Source of the DNA: Acholoe squamosa
Lineage: Eukaryota > Annelida > Polychaeta > Phyllodocida > Polynoidae
Length of the DNA: 64,000 nucleotides
Direction: 5' to 3'
NCBI GenBank assembly: GCA_949317995.1
Contig: OX439040.1
Coordinates: 75,551,972-75,615,971 of the forward strand
The notes beneath the pieces are model-generated. The model had not been told where the DNA came from. It worked only from the letters and a program-made list of their open reading frames with translations, and searched no databases. Position 1 is the first letter of the stretch, and each line of letters starts with the position of its first letter. This document shows, one piece after another, positions 1-13,000 of the stretch. The position numbers were made by a program, and so were the translations under genes.

Positions 1-2
1 AC

Positions 3-376
3 ACTGCAAAAATCCTTGTGTATATGATGCACCTTACATACAGGATGCACCCTGAGTCTTATGGACCTCTTCCATATTATTGAAATGACATTTTTTATTC
101 TACTTGATGGAACTATTAAATAGGCCTAATTATTCTGAAATCCTACAGCGAGAGGTCTTACTACGTAATAAGCCATTTTTCTAAATTCCTCCAAAGGGTC
201 CCCCCACCTTTTTAGGTGGTATAGGGCTGTAGGGGGAGCCCCGAGCTCCCATTTGGATTTTGAAATTTGAGAATCTATTGTCTAGAACGAAAGTTATATC
301 ATTTTCAATTTTTCAAACATGTCAACAAAGTCTTGGTGCATCTTATACTCGGGATGCACCTTATAAATACGCAGGG
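3..376. mobile_element. MITE with degenerate terminal inverted repeats
   Basis: The ends form a degenerate inverted pair, (ACTGCAAAAATCC..GTGTATA) against (..GCAGGGTATTACAGT), both rich in ATGCACC/TATAAGGTGCA. No ORF of transposase type is present. The same family occurs at 21181 and 47570. Confidence 0.45.
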
Positions 377-818
377 TATTACAGTATCTTTAACATTGGC
401 ACAAGTTTAATTACACCGATTTAGTGGTTGTCTCTTCCACAGACTTGGAAGAGATCTGTGAGCCAGCAGGCAGAAATGGGGGTTCCTGTGGAATTTAGTT
501 CCCAATTTAGCCACCAAGGGGCACCACTATGAGCTAAAATATGGAAAATAAGCCTAAAACTGCTATAGGGTATTTTTTGATAAAACATTCTTTTCTGTTG
601 CCATGGAAACAGGATTTTCATTATAAATAGGAAAAACAAAGAACCCATTTTAAAGAATGTTTCATAAGGTTTACTATGGTGAAAACAGAATGAAAATACC
701 ATTTGTAGACCAAAGTTATGAACAAAAGAATACAAATTTTATGCTAATTTACCTAATTTGATTAAATTATGCTAATTATAGAGATAACACTCATTGGTAA
801 AGACTCTCAAGGGGATGC
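377..818. other. 3' flank of the TTLL-like gene, nothing recognised
   Basis: AT-rich sequence. One minus-strand open frame of 104 codons shows no family resemblance and is probably chance. Confidence 0.4.
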
Positions 819-824
819 TTTATT
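819..824 (-). terminator. Polyadenylation signal of the TTLL-like gene
   Basis: AATAAA on the minus strand, 57 nt after the stop codon. Confidence 0.5.
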
Positions 825-880
825 ATTTTGATTTATAGGCATATTTTCTTTTTTGGACTTTCTAAATTATGGTATAAGAG

Positions 881-1009
881 TTACAAGCACCAGGCTGCAT
901 CTAATACACACTTGCGCTTGTACCAGAGTGCCATGATTTTAGTTGATCTACTCAGGGCCTGATACAGTGGGTCAGAAGTTGGCTTCCACTGTTTGGCAGC
1001 TTCCTGATT
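881..1009 (-). CDS. TTLL-like exon 13 (terminal exon)
   Basis: Acceptor ...TTATTATAG, phase 0, 42 codons then TAA at 881-883. It encodes NQEAAKQWKPTSDPLYQAL and ends KCVLDAAWCL. Confidence 0.7.
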   Translation of the reverse strand, partial: NQEAAKQWKPTSDPLYQALSRSTKIMALWYKRKCVLDAAWCL

Positions 1010-4000
1010 CTATAATAAAATGAAGCAATATGTATAAAAATTTTGATACAATCATTGTGAAAGATAATACATTCTCTTCAAGGCGATACCCGTGTCATTT
1101 TGATTCATAGGCACTTTTCTGACAAAGGAATCCCTGATGTTTTGGATGTTTAGTTTTATGCCAAACCATTCATGGATAATAAAGCAGTACCAATAAATCT
1201 AGATCTATTTTGTACGTGTTGACTTTGAAATAATGGAATATGACAGAACAGCACAGCAAGAGTTGAACAGTGTTTAGGGTAGATTAACCTAAAGACGACC
1301 ACATACCTAGAGTTTACCACCTGTCACCTTGTTTTTCTCACTTTCACATGTAATGCATTGGTCTTAAACCCTAATATCATTGAAAAAGAGGTGTTATAAT
1401 ACCCCATAGAATGATGTCCTGGAATCTATGAGGTAATTGTCATTGTATGGTAATACACTAAAGTTCCCACGTTTGAATGATTTTTATCATGACCAGCTGG
1501 TCATTTCATGAGAATTCTCCAACTTTGGTTCGATAATTTGAAGATGACAAGTGCTCACGTATACAACATTTTGACTCTAGGCATAGATAAAAATCTTTGC
1601 AAAATGATAGCATAAGGAAACATGCAGAAATGTTAAATACTTTCTGTATAGGACTTATTTCCAAGAACTTACCAATTTCACAATGAGATAGCATTACATC
1701 CAAAGATTAATATTTAGAACAGTTTCAGATACAAAATTTCCCTGGATAATGTTCTAATACACACATTTCAACTTTTACTGGAATCCTACTACTAGTAGTA
1801 TGTAGAGTAAGTTTGTGATACTGAGAGCATGATTATAAAATCAAGAGCTGGGTTATTATAGTGCATATTTCAAATTGATTAAAGCACAGTTAAAACGAAG
1901 CTTTTTTTAATGCAGGGTTAGCATTATCACCTCTGTTTTGATGAGATTTACAATATCAATGGGCATGCCATTGTTCCAATTTTCATTTTATTTTAGCCAC
2001 TCTAAATCATATATTTTCCTTATGGTGCAGTATCTTTGACGATGCTATTTTATTTCATATATATTTAAGGAACTTGTTTAATCCTTAATTTGATGTTTTA
2101 ATCAAAAGGGCTTTATCAAAAGGGTGGATATTAGGTGGTCAACTCTAGGTGCAAAGTGGTCATCTCAAGGTGAAATTGAACTAAATGGAATGTTTGTAGT
2201 AAGGGTGATAAACTAGAAATAACATATATAAATGGATTTTTGAAATATAACAGGTACAAAATCCTAAACAATTATCTTTTATTCAGTGTATTTTGGAAGT
2301 CTGAAGACCCAAAACTTCCAGAGATATTAGCAACTACAAACACCTGATTGAAAACCTGCACAGGAATGGTCGTCTTTAGGTTAATCTACCCTAGTCCTTC
2401 TCTTATGTTTCAAGTAAGTTAATGCTTTAAGGGCTGTTGATGCATTCCAGTACTCAATTCGATACAGTTCTGGAGGGTCAGCATGATGCACCAATGAAGT
2501 GCTTGTGTAGTGGTTCGTTCTTTTGGTTAGATGTCAAATCATAACGAAAAGAGAAGTTTCCGGGTAGGCAACCGAGTGTTTTATTCTGACCTTAGTTACA
2601 TACGATCACAGCCTATAGAGACTACATGCTGGATGGCATTTGGTTACCCGTAGGTAACAGTAGAAGGGTGCTGAGCAATGATAGGACCACTACTGAAGAA
2701 CTACGGTAGGAACTGCTCTTATATAGGGCGTGTGACGGACGAGTGGAAGGCTCCCTGGTGTAATGGATACGAACCGGAGGCAGGTGCTGCCACCGGTCAT
2801 CTGAACTCCCCCATCACACCCGGTCCCACGGGTACATGAACGTTACGATTGTAATATTATAATACATATAACATACCCCTACACTGTCCCTCTTAGACAA
2901 TAACTTGGGGGTAATTAAACTGCATTGTATTAATAACCTAATAAGTAATTGTCTCACAATACTATATAAGGGGTATTAATTACACTCACTCTATGTGAAA
3001 TAGGCTATAGTATGAGACTATCCTATTTCTGATAATTCATACAATAATAGCATCGAGTATCATTCATAACAGTTCCGTATGTAACCTTACACAGTGAAAC
3101 ATGTCAATACATATTAGTGATCATAGCAACCGGAAAAGTTTGTGTAACTTTTTACATTTTATGGTTACATCACAGGCCACATTGACTTTGACTATTATAG
3201 AGTCCTGAAAAGGACTTGTGGTATAAATTATGACATAATTAGAGTGACTACATGCGGAAAAAACTAAATTTTGACAATTTTTTTAACAACCTTATTCACT
3301 ATAATGTGAACTTGAACAATGGGTATCAGGAACCAGTAATTATCCTGATGATCAATGACTTAGTAGAAAAAACTATATAGCACCCACACTAATGTGCTTT
3401 TCCCTTTTTATGAACACAATTAGGTAATGATATGACCTGAGTGATAAAATATTTAGAGATGTCCATTTGACTGTCTCTAGTTATATATAGTTTATGAGAC
3501 GCAGCTCAGATATATAATTACCGTGTGTTTTATACAAGTAACACTTTACAGAAAAAAATAGTCTCTGATATACAGAGACCAGGAAAGACCTATCTGAACA
3601 ATTGTAGGTCTATTTAACCATTTATAACATTTATATACCTTCGTAAAAGATATTAATTTACATGAACACCAGTTTCACATAATTTATGATATGAATATGA
3701 CTATACAATGTAATAACAGATGATTATGTTTTCTGTTTGTAGATGGAGAATTTCGAAGGAGTCGGATGCTGCTGGAGTTTTGGGTGTAGCTAAATCGTGA
3801 TGCACTGTAGTGCTAAAGTTCATAATCCTATGTGAAGTGACTTGATAGTATATTTGGGCGAGCTGAACCCTGATGCCTGAAGTGCTATTTCCATGATTGT
3901 GGATATGTTATAAATGGGCGTAGCTAAACCCGGATGCCTGTAGTGCTAGCTAACTGGTGTTTTTTGTAGCTGGATTCCAGGTGTGGATTAGACGAGTGGG

Positions 4001-7000
4001 CGTAGCTAAACCCGGATGCCTGTAGTGCTAGCTGACTTTGTAGTTATAGTCCAGGAATAGATAAGTTATCCAGTGGATAGTTCAGCTTTGACAATAACAC
4101 AGTATACATACTAGCATAAGAGCTAGTGATGTGTTTGACACAAACTGCAACATTATTATGCAGATATAATATAGTTTTTTGGCACATCCATGGATATTTA
4201 TATACAGCATTGTACTCCATCATGTTTTCGGCTTAGAGTTTCCGGATTAGGATATAATATATATTACCAGGTTAGATAGAAAAATTAATTTCTATCTTAT
4301 AATACTAGGAGAGTCAACTCCATATACGGGACACTTATTTATGTCCAACCAACATGTAGCAGATTTACTGCTCCATGTTCTCCTCAGGTTGATCCTGGTC
4401 AGGTTGTTGAACAGGCTGATCTGAATCTGGTCCAGATTGACTTTCTGGTGAGCTTTGAAAAGATCGAAAGCATGGCCAGGGGTGCCATCCCAGTTGTCCA
4501 GAATAACTCCAAACACTTTGACGAACTTCTGTTGGTTCCTCATGTTTATTGCTCTCTCAACTTCGAGCATCTGAGATGCAGTCTCCTGGTCTGATAAGGC
4601 ATCTTGCCTCAGATTTGCAGCTTCCTGCTATTCTTTGGCAACCTCAGCCTTTATCTGAGCAGAGATACGTTTTATCTCAGATTTCTGGATGGCATCAATA
4701 CACTGTAAGGTGCTTGATACCGTCCGACGATACATATCCAAGTGGAGGTTTTCCATATGGTGTTGTAACATCTCAAATTGCTTGGTCTGGATGGAACAAG
4801 ACAATTTCTCCTCCTTCTTAAAGAAGGTATTGGCTGTTTGATTGACCTTTGGCCGATGAACCACAGCATCAGGAGGAGGTACCTGATTCTGTGGCCTCAG
4901 GTTCTGGTGTCCAGATCCACTGGCTGAGACAGACACCGCCGGATGCGTCGAAGCAACCACGGTTGTCGTCACACTAGCAGTGGGCATAGGAGGTCCCTGG
5001 TATTCCCTGGATTAGGGCCAACCTAGCCAGCTCCCTTCTAAGCTGCTTAGCAGTAATAGGTGCAGCTGGTAATTGCTGCACCACAGTACTAAGAGTTGGT
5101 CGTTAGCCTTGACCTCTCCCAGCCAAAAGTTTCTGTTTTGCCCTACCATATTAATCAAAGACTTGCATCTCTGGTCCGGATGGGCCCATAGGAGGAAACT
5201 GCTTTGGATCCCTCGGATTCAGCTTTGGTCGTGGGCAAGAGGCATGGCCACCCGGTCCACTGACACCAAAGAAGGTTGGGTTATGAGCACCACCTTGCGG
5301 TGTTGCTGCTCTTCCATAACTCATGGGAGTTCCAGTGGGGACAAGAAGATGTTGCTTCTTCCTGCTCGAGCCATATGACTGTTTCTCCAGTGCTTCCATG
5401 GGTGGCATGCATCGGCTAGAAGAAGCAGAGGCCTGTCTCTTCCTGTCTGCAGCAGAGAGACCTTGACGGTAATCTCTGCGGCAACGGACTTGCTCTCCGG
5501 TTGGAGTAACATAGGCTCCACCACGTTTGCTGGCCTTATTGCTTCTCCACTCGTTCAGCAAGTCGTACTCCTATGGTTAGTACCAGGAACCGTTGGCGCA
5601 AACTGCTTCATACTCGGGGTGAGTGAAGACAGTTTCTCGGGGTCCAGTTTTTGAAGGTTATTGTTCAGAATGTACCTTCATCACTCTATCAATAGCATTG
5701 TCCAACCCTTCTCCATGAGCGGATACCCAATGCCAGATCATATATCCTCACCGGGGGTGACACATCCTGTGCACTTAGCACATTTCTTGCCAGCCTCCGG
5801 CCTCTGGTGCATGTGGAATTCCACTAGATGGCGTAAAAATGTGTCTTTATCCAGGAAGAGTTCCACTTTGCCCTCCATTTGAGTACAACGTTGGAATGGG
5901 CAATCCTTGTGCTCATCCCCATAAGACTCCTCTAAGGCAAATTTTAACTTCGCCTTCTAGTCGTAATTGTGCAGGTTGTTGGGGGAAGTCTTTACGGATT
6001 CCCAATACAAATAGTACATGTTGGCTGACTTGCAGTCGGAAAACTTCTTGCAAAGCCATTCCTCCATATCCTCATACCCTTCACATGTCTTCTGAGGGGG
6101 CAGCCTCCAGACGGATTTGCTACCCTTCAGATATCCACGGTACAGGGGAATGAAGTCCTCGGATGGTCCAGCAGTCGGTTGCACAACAGGTTGTTGACCT
6201 GCGAGCACCTGGGCTGCCATATCCTGAGCATCAACATTCACATCGGCCATGATGTCGTGAAGTTTGACAACCGGCACACTGGTTTCTATTTTTACAGTAA
6301 CAGGGTTATCAGGCACAGCCGGTGAACTTGGTGGCTGGGCTTCTACCTCTGCAGTTTCGGGTTTCCGTTGTCTGGAACGTTACCATAGAAGGATTCTACA
6401 TTGCTGTCTTCCATTCCAGAGAAGTACTGATCAACGTTCATGCGTTGATCCATCTGATCACAGTCTTCATCATACTGTTGATCATCATACGAACATGTAG
6501 GGCTCCTTGGAGAACCACTACCATATTCCGGGGGGGGGGGGCACCGCCAAGGCGAATGGCCTCTTCCGCCATTGGCAGAAGTGGCTTTTGGGGATTTAAT
6601 ATCCCTATTCACTGGACAAGCAGTATAAACTGCTCACCCAGTGATACGGTCTGTGCCTTTTAATGAGGGCACCGCTCGAACCAACACATAGAAAGGCTTC
6701 AAACTCCCAAAAGAGTTTGACCGCCTCGGGCCACACCACATCTTCTACCCTTGCAGTAATAAGACAATATGGTGGGTTTCTCGAATTTGAATCGCTGTGC
6801 ATGTTTGAACTGGCACGTCACCTGACTGACCTAAATGGGTCAAGTCCTTCCTGTGCGCCCTTAATTAGGTCACACATTTTACATATAAACAATACAATAC
6901 CCAAGCGGTCATCTGCCCATAATCGTGTCTCAACTGTGACAACTCGCAAGGTATTATGGAGTTTATGGATAGCATAGGCATATCCACCAGATTATCTGTC

Positions 7001-10000
7001 CATAACCATGGGTACATTTTCACAGGTCATTTTCCAAGAACTCACGATCGGCTCGGGTATACATTGAAGTAGGTTACAATGTATAACAATACACAGTACA
7101 GGACACCACACTCGTTGTGTTTAACGGGTTAGGTTACGGCAGTCCCCAGCAACCTAGGACTGCGTCGAAGAGGTTTAGAGGCCTCTTTTATTGACCTGAT
7201 ATCCATAAGAGCCTTTTCCAAGGTTTTCTTAGCCTTAGAAGAATCATTCCTCTTATTTTTACCTGAGCCCGCCCAGACTTTCTTTATTCCCCCTGCCTGC
7301 CAGATGTAATGACAGGGGCACTCCTGACTTCAGGTCTACAACCTTCCTTGGCCTCCTGGGTCTTCTCTTTCGGGTGGGAGGCATTTTGAGTTGCTCTACA
7401 CGGTCTAGTTCAATCACTTGTTCCAGACCATCGCCATACATTTTGGTGGAGGTATCCCCAATAACCTGATTTATAGTGAAAGGTCCATCCCAATTACTAG
7501 CCAATTTCAGGTTGGCAAGAGGTTGATAAAGACGCAGTACTCTATCCCCCAGATTGAAATATCTGGCTTTTAGGCCTGTATCATATCCAACCTTCTGCCA
7601 ACTTGCAATTTTCTGCAATTCATCTCTTACCCTTTCATAGGCTTGTTTGAAGTTATCCCTTAGGATTCTACAAACATTACCTGATAGATGCTTCTGGATT
7701 CATCCTTACTACGCCAAAGACTAGGTCTGCAGGTATAATTAAATCCTCTCCAAGTACAAGGAGATTAGGCGAACAGTTTGTACTTGAATGTACAGTGCTG
7801 TTATAAGCATGCACAACAAATTCACACTGATCATCCCAATCATCCATTTGCTCATTTACTAGAGATTTCAATACCTGGATCAGAGTCTTATTGAACCTCT
7901 CTACCTATCCATCACTCTGTGGCCGATAGGGATTAGTTCTTGTCTTACAAATTGCAAGGCAATTACACATCTCCTGCCACAAAATAGACTCCAATTCTCT
8001 GCCTTGGTCACTATGCAACATGTGTGGTACACTTAGGTGTAATACCCACCCCTTTACAAAGGCCATAGCACAAGTAGCAGCTTTGTGGTCCGGTAACGGA
8101 TACACTCAGATGTACTTGGTATAAGTCTCACATGACAATCATACACGTGTTTCCATTAGGATATTTTTATGCCACTAATAATGTCAACAGCCACTCTAGC
8201 AAATCTGACTTGAAACAGTTCCAGGGATAAGTGTAATTTGCCTAACCCGGGTCCTGGTTTATTTCTACAACATTCTGGATAGGTCTCCGCCCTCCACCCA
8301 GCGGGTGAGATCTGTAATTATACCAAGCCAGTAGTAATGCCTGGTTAAGCATTCTAATGACCTTTTCTTTCCAAAGTGCCTGCTAGTTCTATGTCCATGA
8401 CAAAAATACATAATGTCATGTCGCATAGTGCTAGTTATGACAACTTGCAAGGATTTCTTCCTATTAGAATAGTTCTTCCATCGAAACAGAATACCATCAA
8501 GGACTTCTAGCTCAGCCCATTGAGCTAGGAACCGTCTCATTTCTCTGTTCTCCAGTGACATTTCAGGTTTTGGAGGACAGATACCCTGATTAAGAAACTT
8601 AATCAAATGTGATGTGACCATATCAGCACTTTGGAACTGTTAAATTGTCTCCATGGACCAAGTCAAAACATGTTCCGGTTGGGTATTGAATGGAATCCGA
8701 ACCCTGGCCAATACAGCATTGAGTGCACTCAGCGTTTGCGCATTTTCTCACTGGGACTCTAGACAAAGCATCTGCATTGAGATGTTTTGCCCGGCTCAGT
8801 GTTCAATCTGGCTGTGACTTAGACCAAATTTGGATAGGTGCGCTAGCCAGCGACCTATCATCCCCTTCGCATCCTTAAAATTCAATAATCATCTGAGAGA
8901 AGAGTGATCAGAATAAATGCTTGAATTTTTTCATATAGACCACCACAGCCAACAACTCTCATTTGGTGGGACAATAATTTCTTTGAGCTCTGCTTAACGT
9001 GTTACTAGCAAAAGCAGTAGGAACCTCCACCCCACCCGGGACCTGGGATAAGGGAGCTCCTATGCTATCATTACTAGCATCTGTATCTAGAATGAAATAA
9101 TCTGTCTCCGTCAGATATTTCAATACAGGAGTACTAGCAAACAAATCCTTTATTTGCATAAAGGCTTCATCTTGCTAGGATCCCCAGGGAAAACGTTCCT
9201 TCCTAACTCCAGGCATCCAGTGGGACAAACTCTGTATAGGAAAGGCGACCCTGGAATATCCTGGTATAATGTCTCTATAGTAGGAACAAAAACTAAGGAA
9301 GGATCGAACTTCTCTAGCATTTGTAAGTGCTTGCCAATTTGACACAGCGTCCAACTTCTCCTGTTCAGCTTTAATCCCTTCATTGGAGATTATTCTTCCT
9401 AAGTAGTTAATGGATCTCATGAAGAGATCGCATTTCTTAGGCTTCAGCTTAAGACCATTAGACATGATTCTTTTCACAACCGGGCCTAAATTTTCCAAGC
9501 ATTCTTCAAAAGTCTTGCCAAAGACTATCACATCATCCAAATAGACCAGACATTTCTTCCAATGTCGCGGGTGCATTACATAACCCAAACGGCATTATGT
9601 TATATCGGAATAGTCCAATATGACTAGAAAATGCTGTATTTTTACATATCTTTCGGATTCATGCCCACTTGCCCATACCCGGATTGTAAGTCTAAAGAGC
9701 AATACCATTGACGGATGGTACTATCTTTCTTGGTCACCATGCACACAGGGCTAGACCAAGTACTGGAGGATGGTGTAATAACATCCTGTTCAAGCATTTT
9801 AGCTATCTCTCCCTGAGCAACCCTTTTCTTGGCTAGAAGAAGTCTCCTATATGGAATCTTAAAAGGTTCGTTCTCACCTGTGTCAATTTTATGAAGTACT
9901 GTGTCAGTACGTCCCAAGAGTGGTATCCTTCTGAATTCTGACTTTCCCAGAAAGTTCTCGGTCTGCTCGACATAAGACATCACAGGTGGTACCCGGTGGG

Positions 10001-13000
10001 ATCTTAACCGTCTGTGCTACACTGGCTACACTACTTACTTGTCAAAGTACACATTATACTTTGAGATGGTACGGGTCTCTTACTTCCAATATTCCCCTCT
10101 GGGAATCTAACCTTGCTCGATACAATGCAGCAAAATCCAGACCTAATATACCATCATCACCTGAAGAGGCTACTAGAAATTTTTTTTCTAGTAGCCTCTT
10201 CAGGTGAATGACAAAAATTTCAAAAACTAATATACCATCATCCGCAATGTTCGCTACAGTGAGAGTAAGAGCATTGTGCTACCATCGGCCGTACGAGCAT
10301 TTCCTTCCATTGTGAACGTTTCATGACCCGTAGGCAAAAGATCATAGAGCCTCTTTGCAATACAGGAGTGGCTTGCATACTTAGCAAGTTCCGTCTTAGT
10401 GCCAAGGTCAAATCCACATCCCTTCAAATACTCGAGACAAGGATGACCTGGTGAAAGCTGGGCACACCCCACCCTGGCCAACCCATTGGCCACTCCCTCT
10501 TGATTGATATCGGGTTTCCCCACTGTGTTCTTCTGACAGTTCTTGACACCTGGTGTACTATTAGTCTCCCCAGCCTCATGAGCAAGAAACTGATCAGGTT
10601 CCTAAACTTCACTGCTGGCTGAACTCGCTAGAGGATTCTCACTTATACCACAAGCGGTGATAGGCTGGCAATCATGGCAATCACTCACTCTGGGGTTTAT
10701 TCGGTTGCAGTCATGGACACCCCGCTCAGTTTTCCTTCTTAACTGAGTCTCCACTACCCGGAGTATTTTAGTATCATGAATTTCTATACACCTGTCTTTT
10801 TGCCTCAATGTTTCTGTCTGGCCTAGGCCTTCGTAGATTTTCAGAAATCTTCTGTACCAAGGTGGTAACCAGGTCCTCTGATAAAGACGGACTGGTATTG
10901 GGAGTCTTGGTATCTGGTTTTGTCTCAGGAGTTTTTGTGATAATCACTTGCTCCTTGACATAGCCCGGTTTCTTTCCCCAGTTCCCGTTGTACCGGGGGT
11001 TGCTTCGGCCTATGGCCCCGATGTTCTCATCATCTTCAGTGCTACATGATTCTGATAAGTCATTGTCGGGTATCCCTTCAGGAACTATCATTGCTGACAT
11101 CCGTTGGGGTACCTTTCCAGCAAATATCCGGCTTTTCTGATCATAGTGATCCAGGGCTTGGAACAAGTCTGTAAAGGAAGCATCATTCTTCCAAGCGTCA
11201 CATGCTACAGTCCTATGTTCCTGGTTATGTAATCCGTCGATGAATTGTCTAAACATTTCATCAAGGAAGTGCTCATCGTTCATCCTCCACTGAGGTCTGG
11301 CCTTATGTAGCAACTGCTGACATTCTAGGCCGAAAACTTTAGCAGACTCCTTGGGTCTTTTGGTGAACGTCAACTAAGGGTCTGCTCCCACAATATTCCC
11401 ATATAAATATGAGGCAATTTCAATTAGCTCATCATATTTTTCATGGGTGGGGATCCCTCGAATTTGGGAATCCCTCCATTGTTCTATGGCTCCTTAACAA
11501 TCACATTATTTTAACCAGATAGGGTAGAGCTTCTTCTTTTCCCCATAGGGAGGGTAGCTCCCTCTAGGTTCAGAGGACCCACTAGCATGTTTCCTCCTGG
11601 TACTGAGGACTGATTTACATTATGAGAACCAGTACCTCCTGACCCCCGGCCCCCGGATGCTCCCGGATGATGGCCCCCGGATGATGGCCCCCAGATGCTC
11701 CCGGTTGAGCTCAGGGTTGTACCTCTGGTACTACCGGTTCGTGAGTTTGTCCCATTTTGAGACTGACCCCATCCATGTTGGGAAAAATAGCCATTAGGTC
11801 CTCCCAAAGGTGCCTGTTGAGATCCAATTGAAGAAGCATCTCCAGAATATCCGGATGTACCGGGTTGACCCGTGTTTCCGGACCCCAAACCTATATGGTT
11901 TGTGGTGTTGTCTATAAATTTAATGTGATGATTTTTTTCTTTCGTGCTACAAGGCATAGTCTCTTTAAGAGCATTGTGCTACCATCGGCCGTACGAGCAT
12001 TTCCTTCCATTGTGAACGTTTCATGACCCGTAGGCAAAAGATCATAGAGCCTCTTTGCAATACAGGAGTGGCTTGCATACTTAGCAAGTTCCGTCTTAGT
12101 GCCAAGGTCAAATCCACATCCCTTCAAATACTCGAGACAAGGATGACCTGGTGAAAGCTGGGCACACCCCACCCTGGCCAACCCATTGGCCACTCCCTCT
12201 TGATTGATATCGGGTTTCCCCACTGTGTTCTTCTGACAGTTCTTGACACCTGGTGTACTATTAGTCTCCCCAGCCTCATGAGCAAGAAACTGATCAGGTT
12301 CCTAAACTTCACTGCTGGCTGAACTCGCTAGAGGATTCTCACTTATACCACAAGCGGTGATAGGCTGGCAATCATGGCAATCACTCACTCTGGGGTTTAG
12401 TCGGTTGCAGTCATGGACACCCCGCTCAGTTTTCCTTCTTAACTGAGTCTCCACTACCCGGAGTATTTTAGTATCATGAATTTCTATACACCTGTCTTTC
12501 TGCCTCAATGTTTCTGTCTGGCCTAGGCCTTCGTAGATTTTCAGAAATCTTCTGTACCAAGGTGGTAACCAGGTCCTCTGATAAAGACGGACTGGTATTG
12601 GGAGTCTTGGTATCTGGTTTTGTCTCAGGAGTTTTTGTGATAATCACTTGCTCCTTGACATAGCCCGGTTTCTTTCCCCAGTTCCCGTTGTACCGGGGGT
12701 TGCTTCGGCCTATGGCCCCGATGTTCTCATCATCTTCAGTGCTACATGATTCTGATAAGTCATTGTCGGGTATCCCTTCAGGAACTATCATTGCTGACAT
12801 CCGTTGGGGTACCTTTCCAGCAAATATCCGGCTTTTCTGATCATAGTGATCCAGGGCTTGGAACAAGTCTGTAAAGGAAGCATCATTCTTCCAAGCGTCA
12901 CATGCTACAGTCCTATGTTCCTGGTTATGTAATCCGTCGATGAATTGTCTAAACATTTCATCAAGGAAGTGCTCATCGTTCATCCTCCACTGAGATCTGG

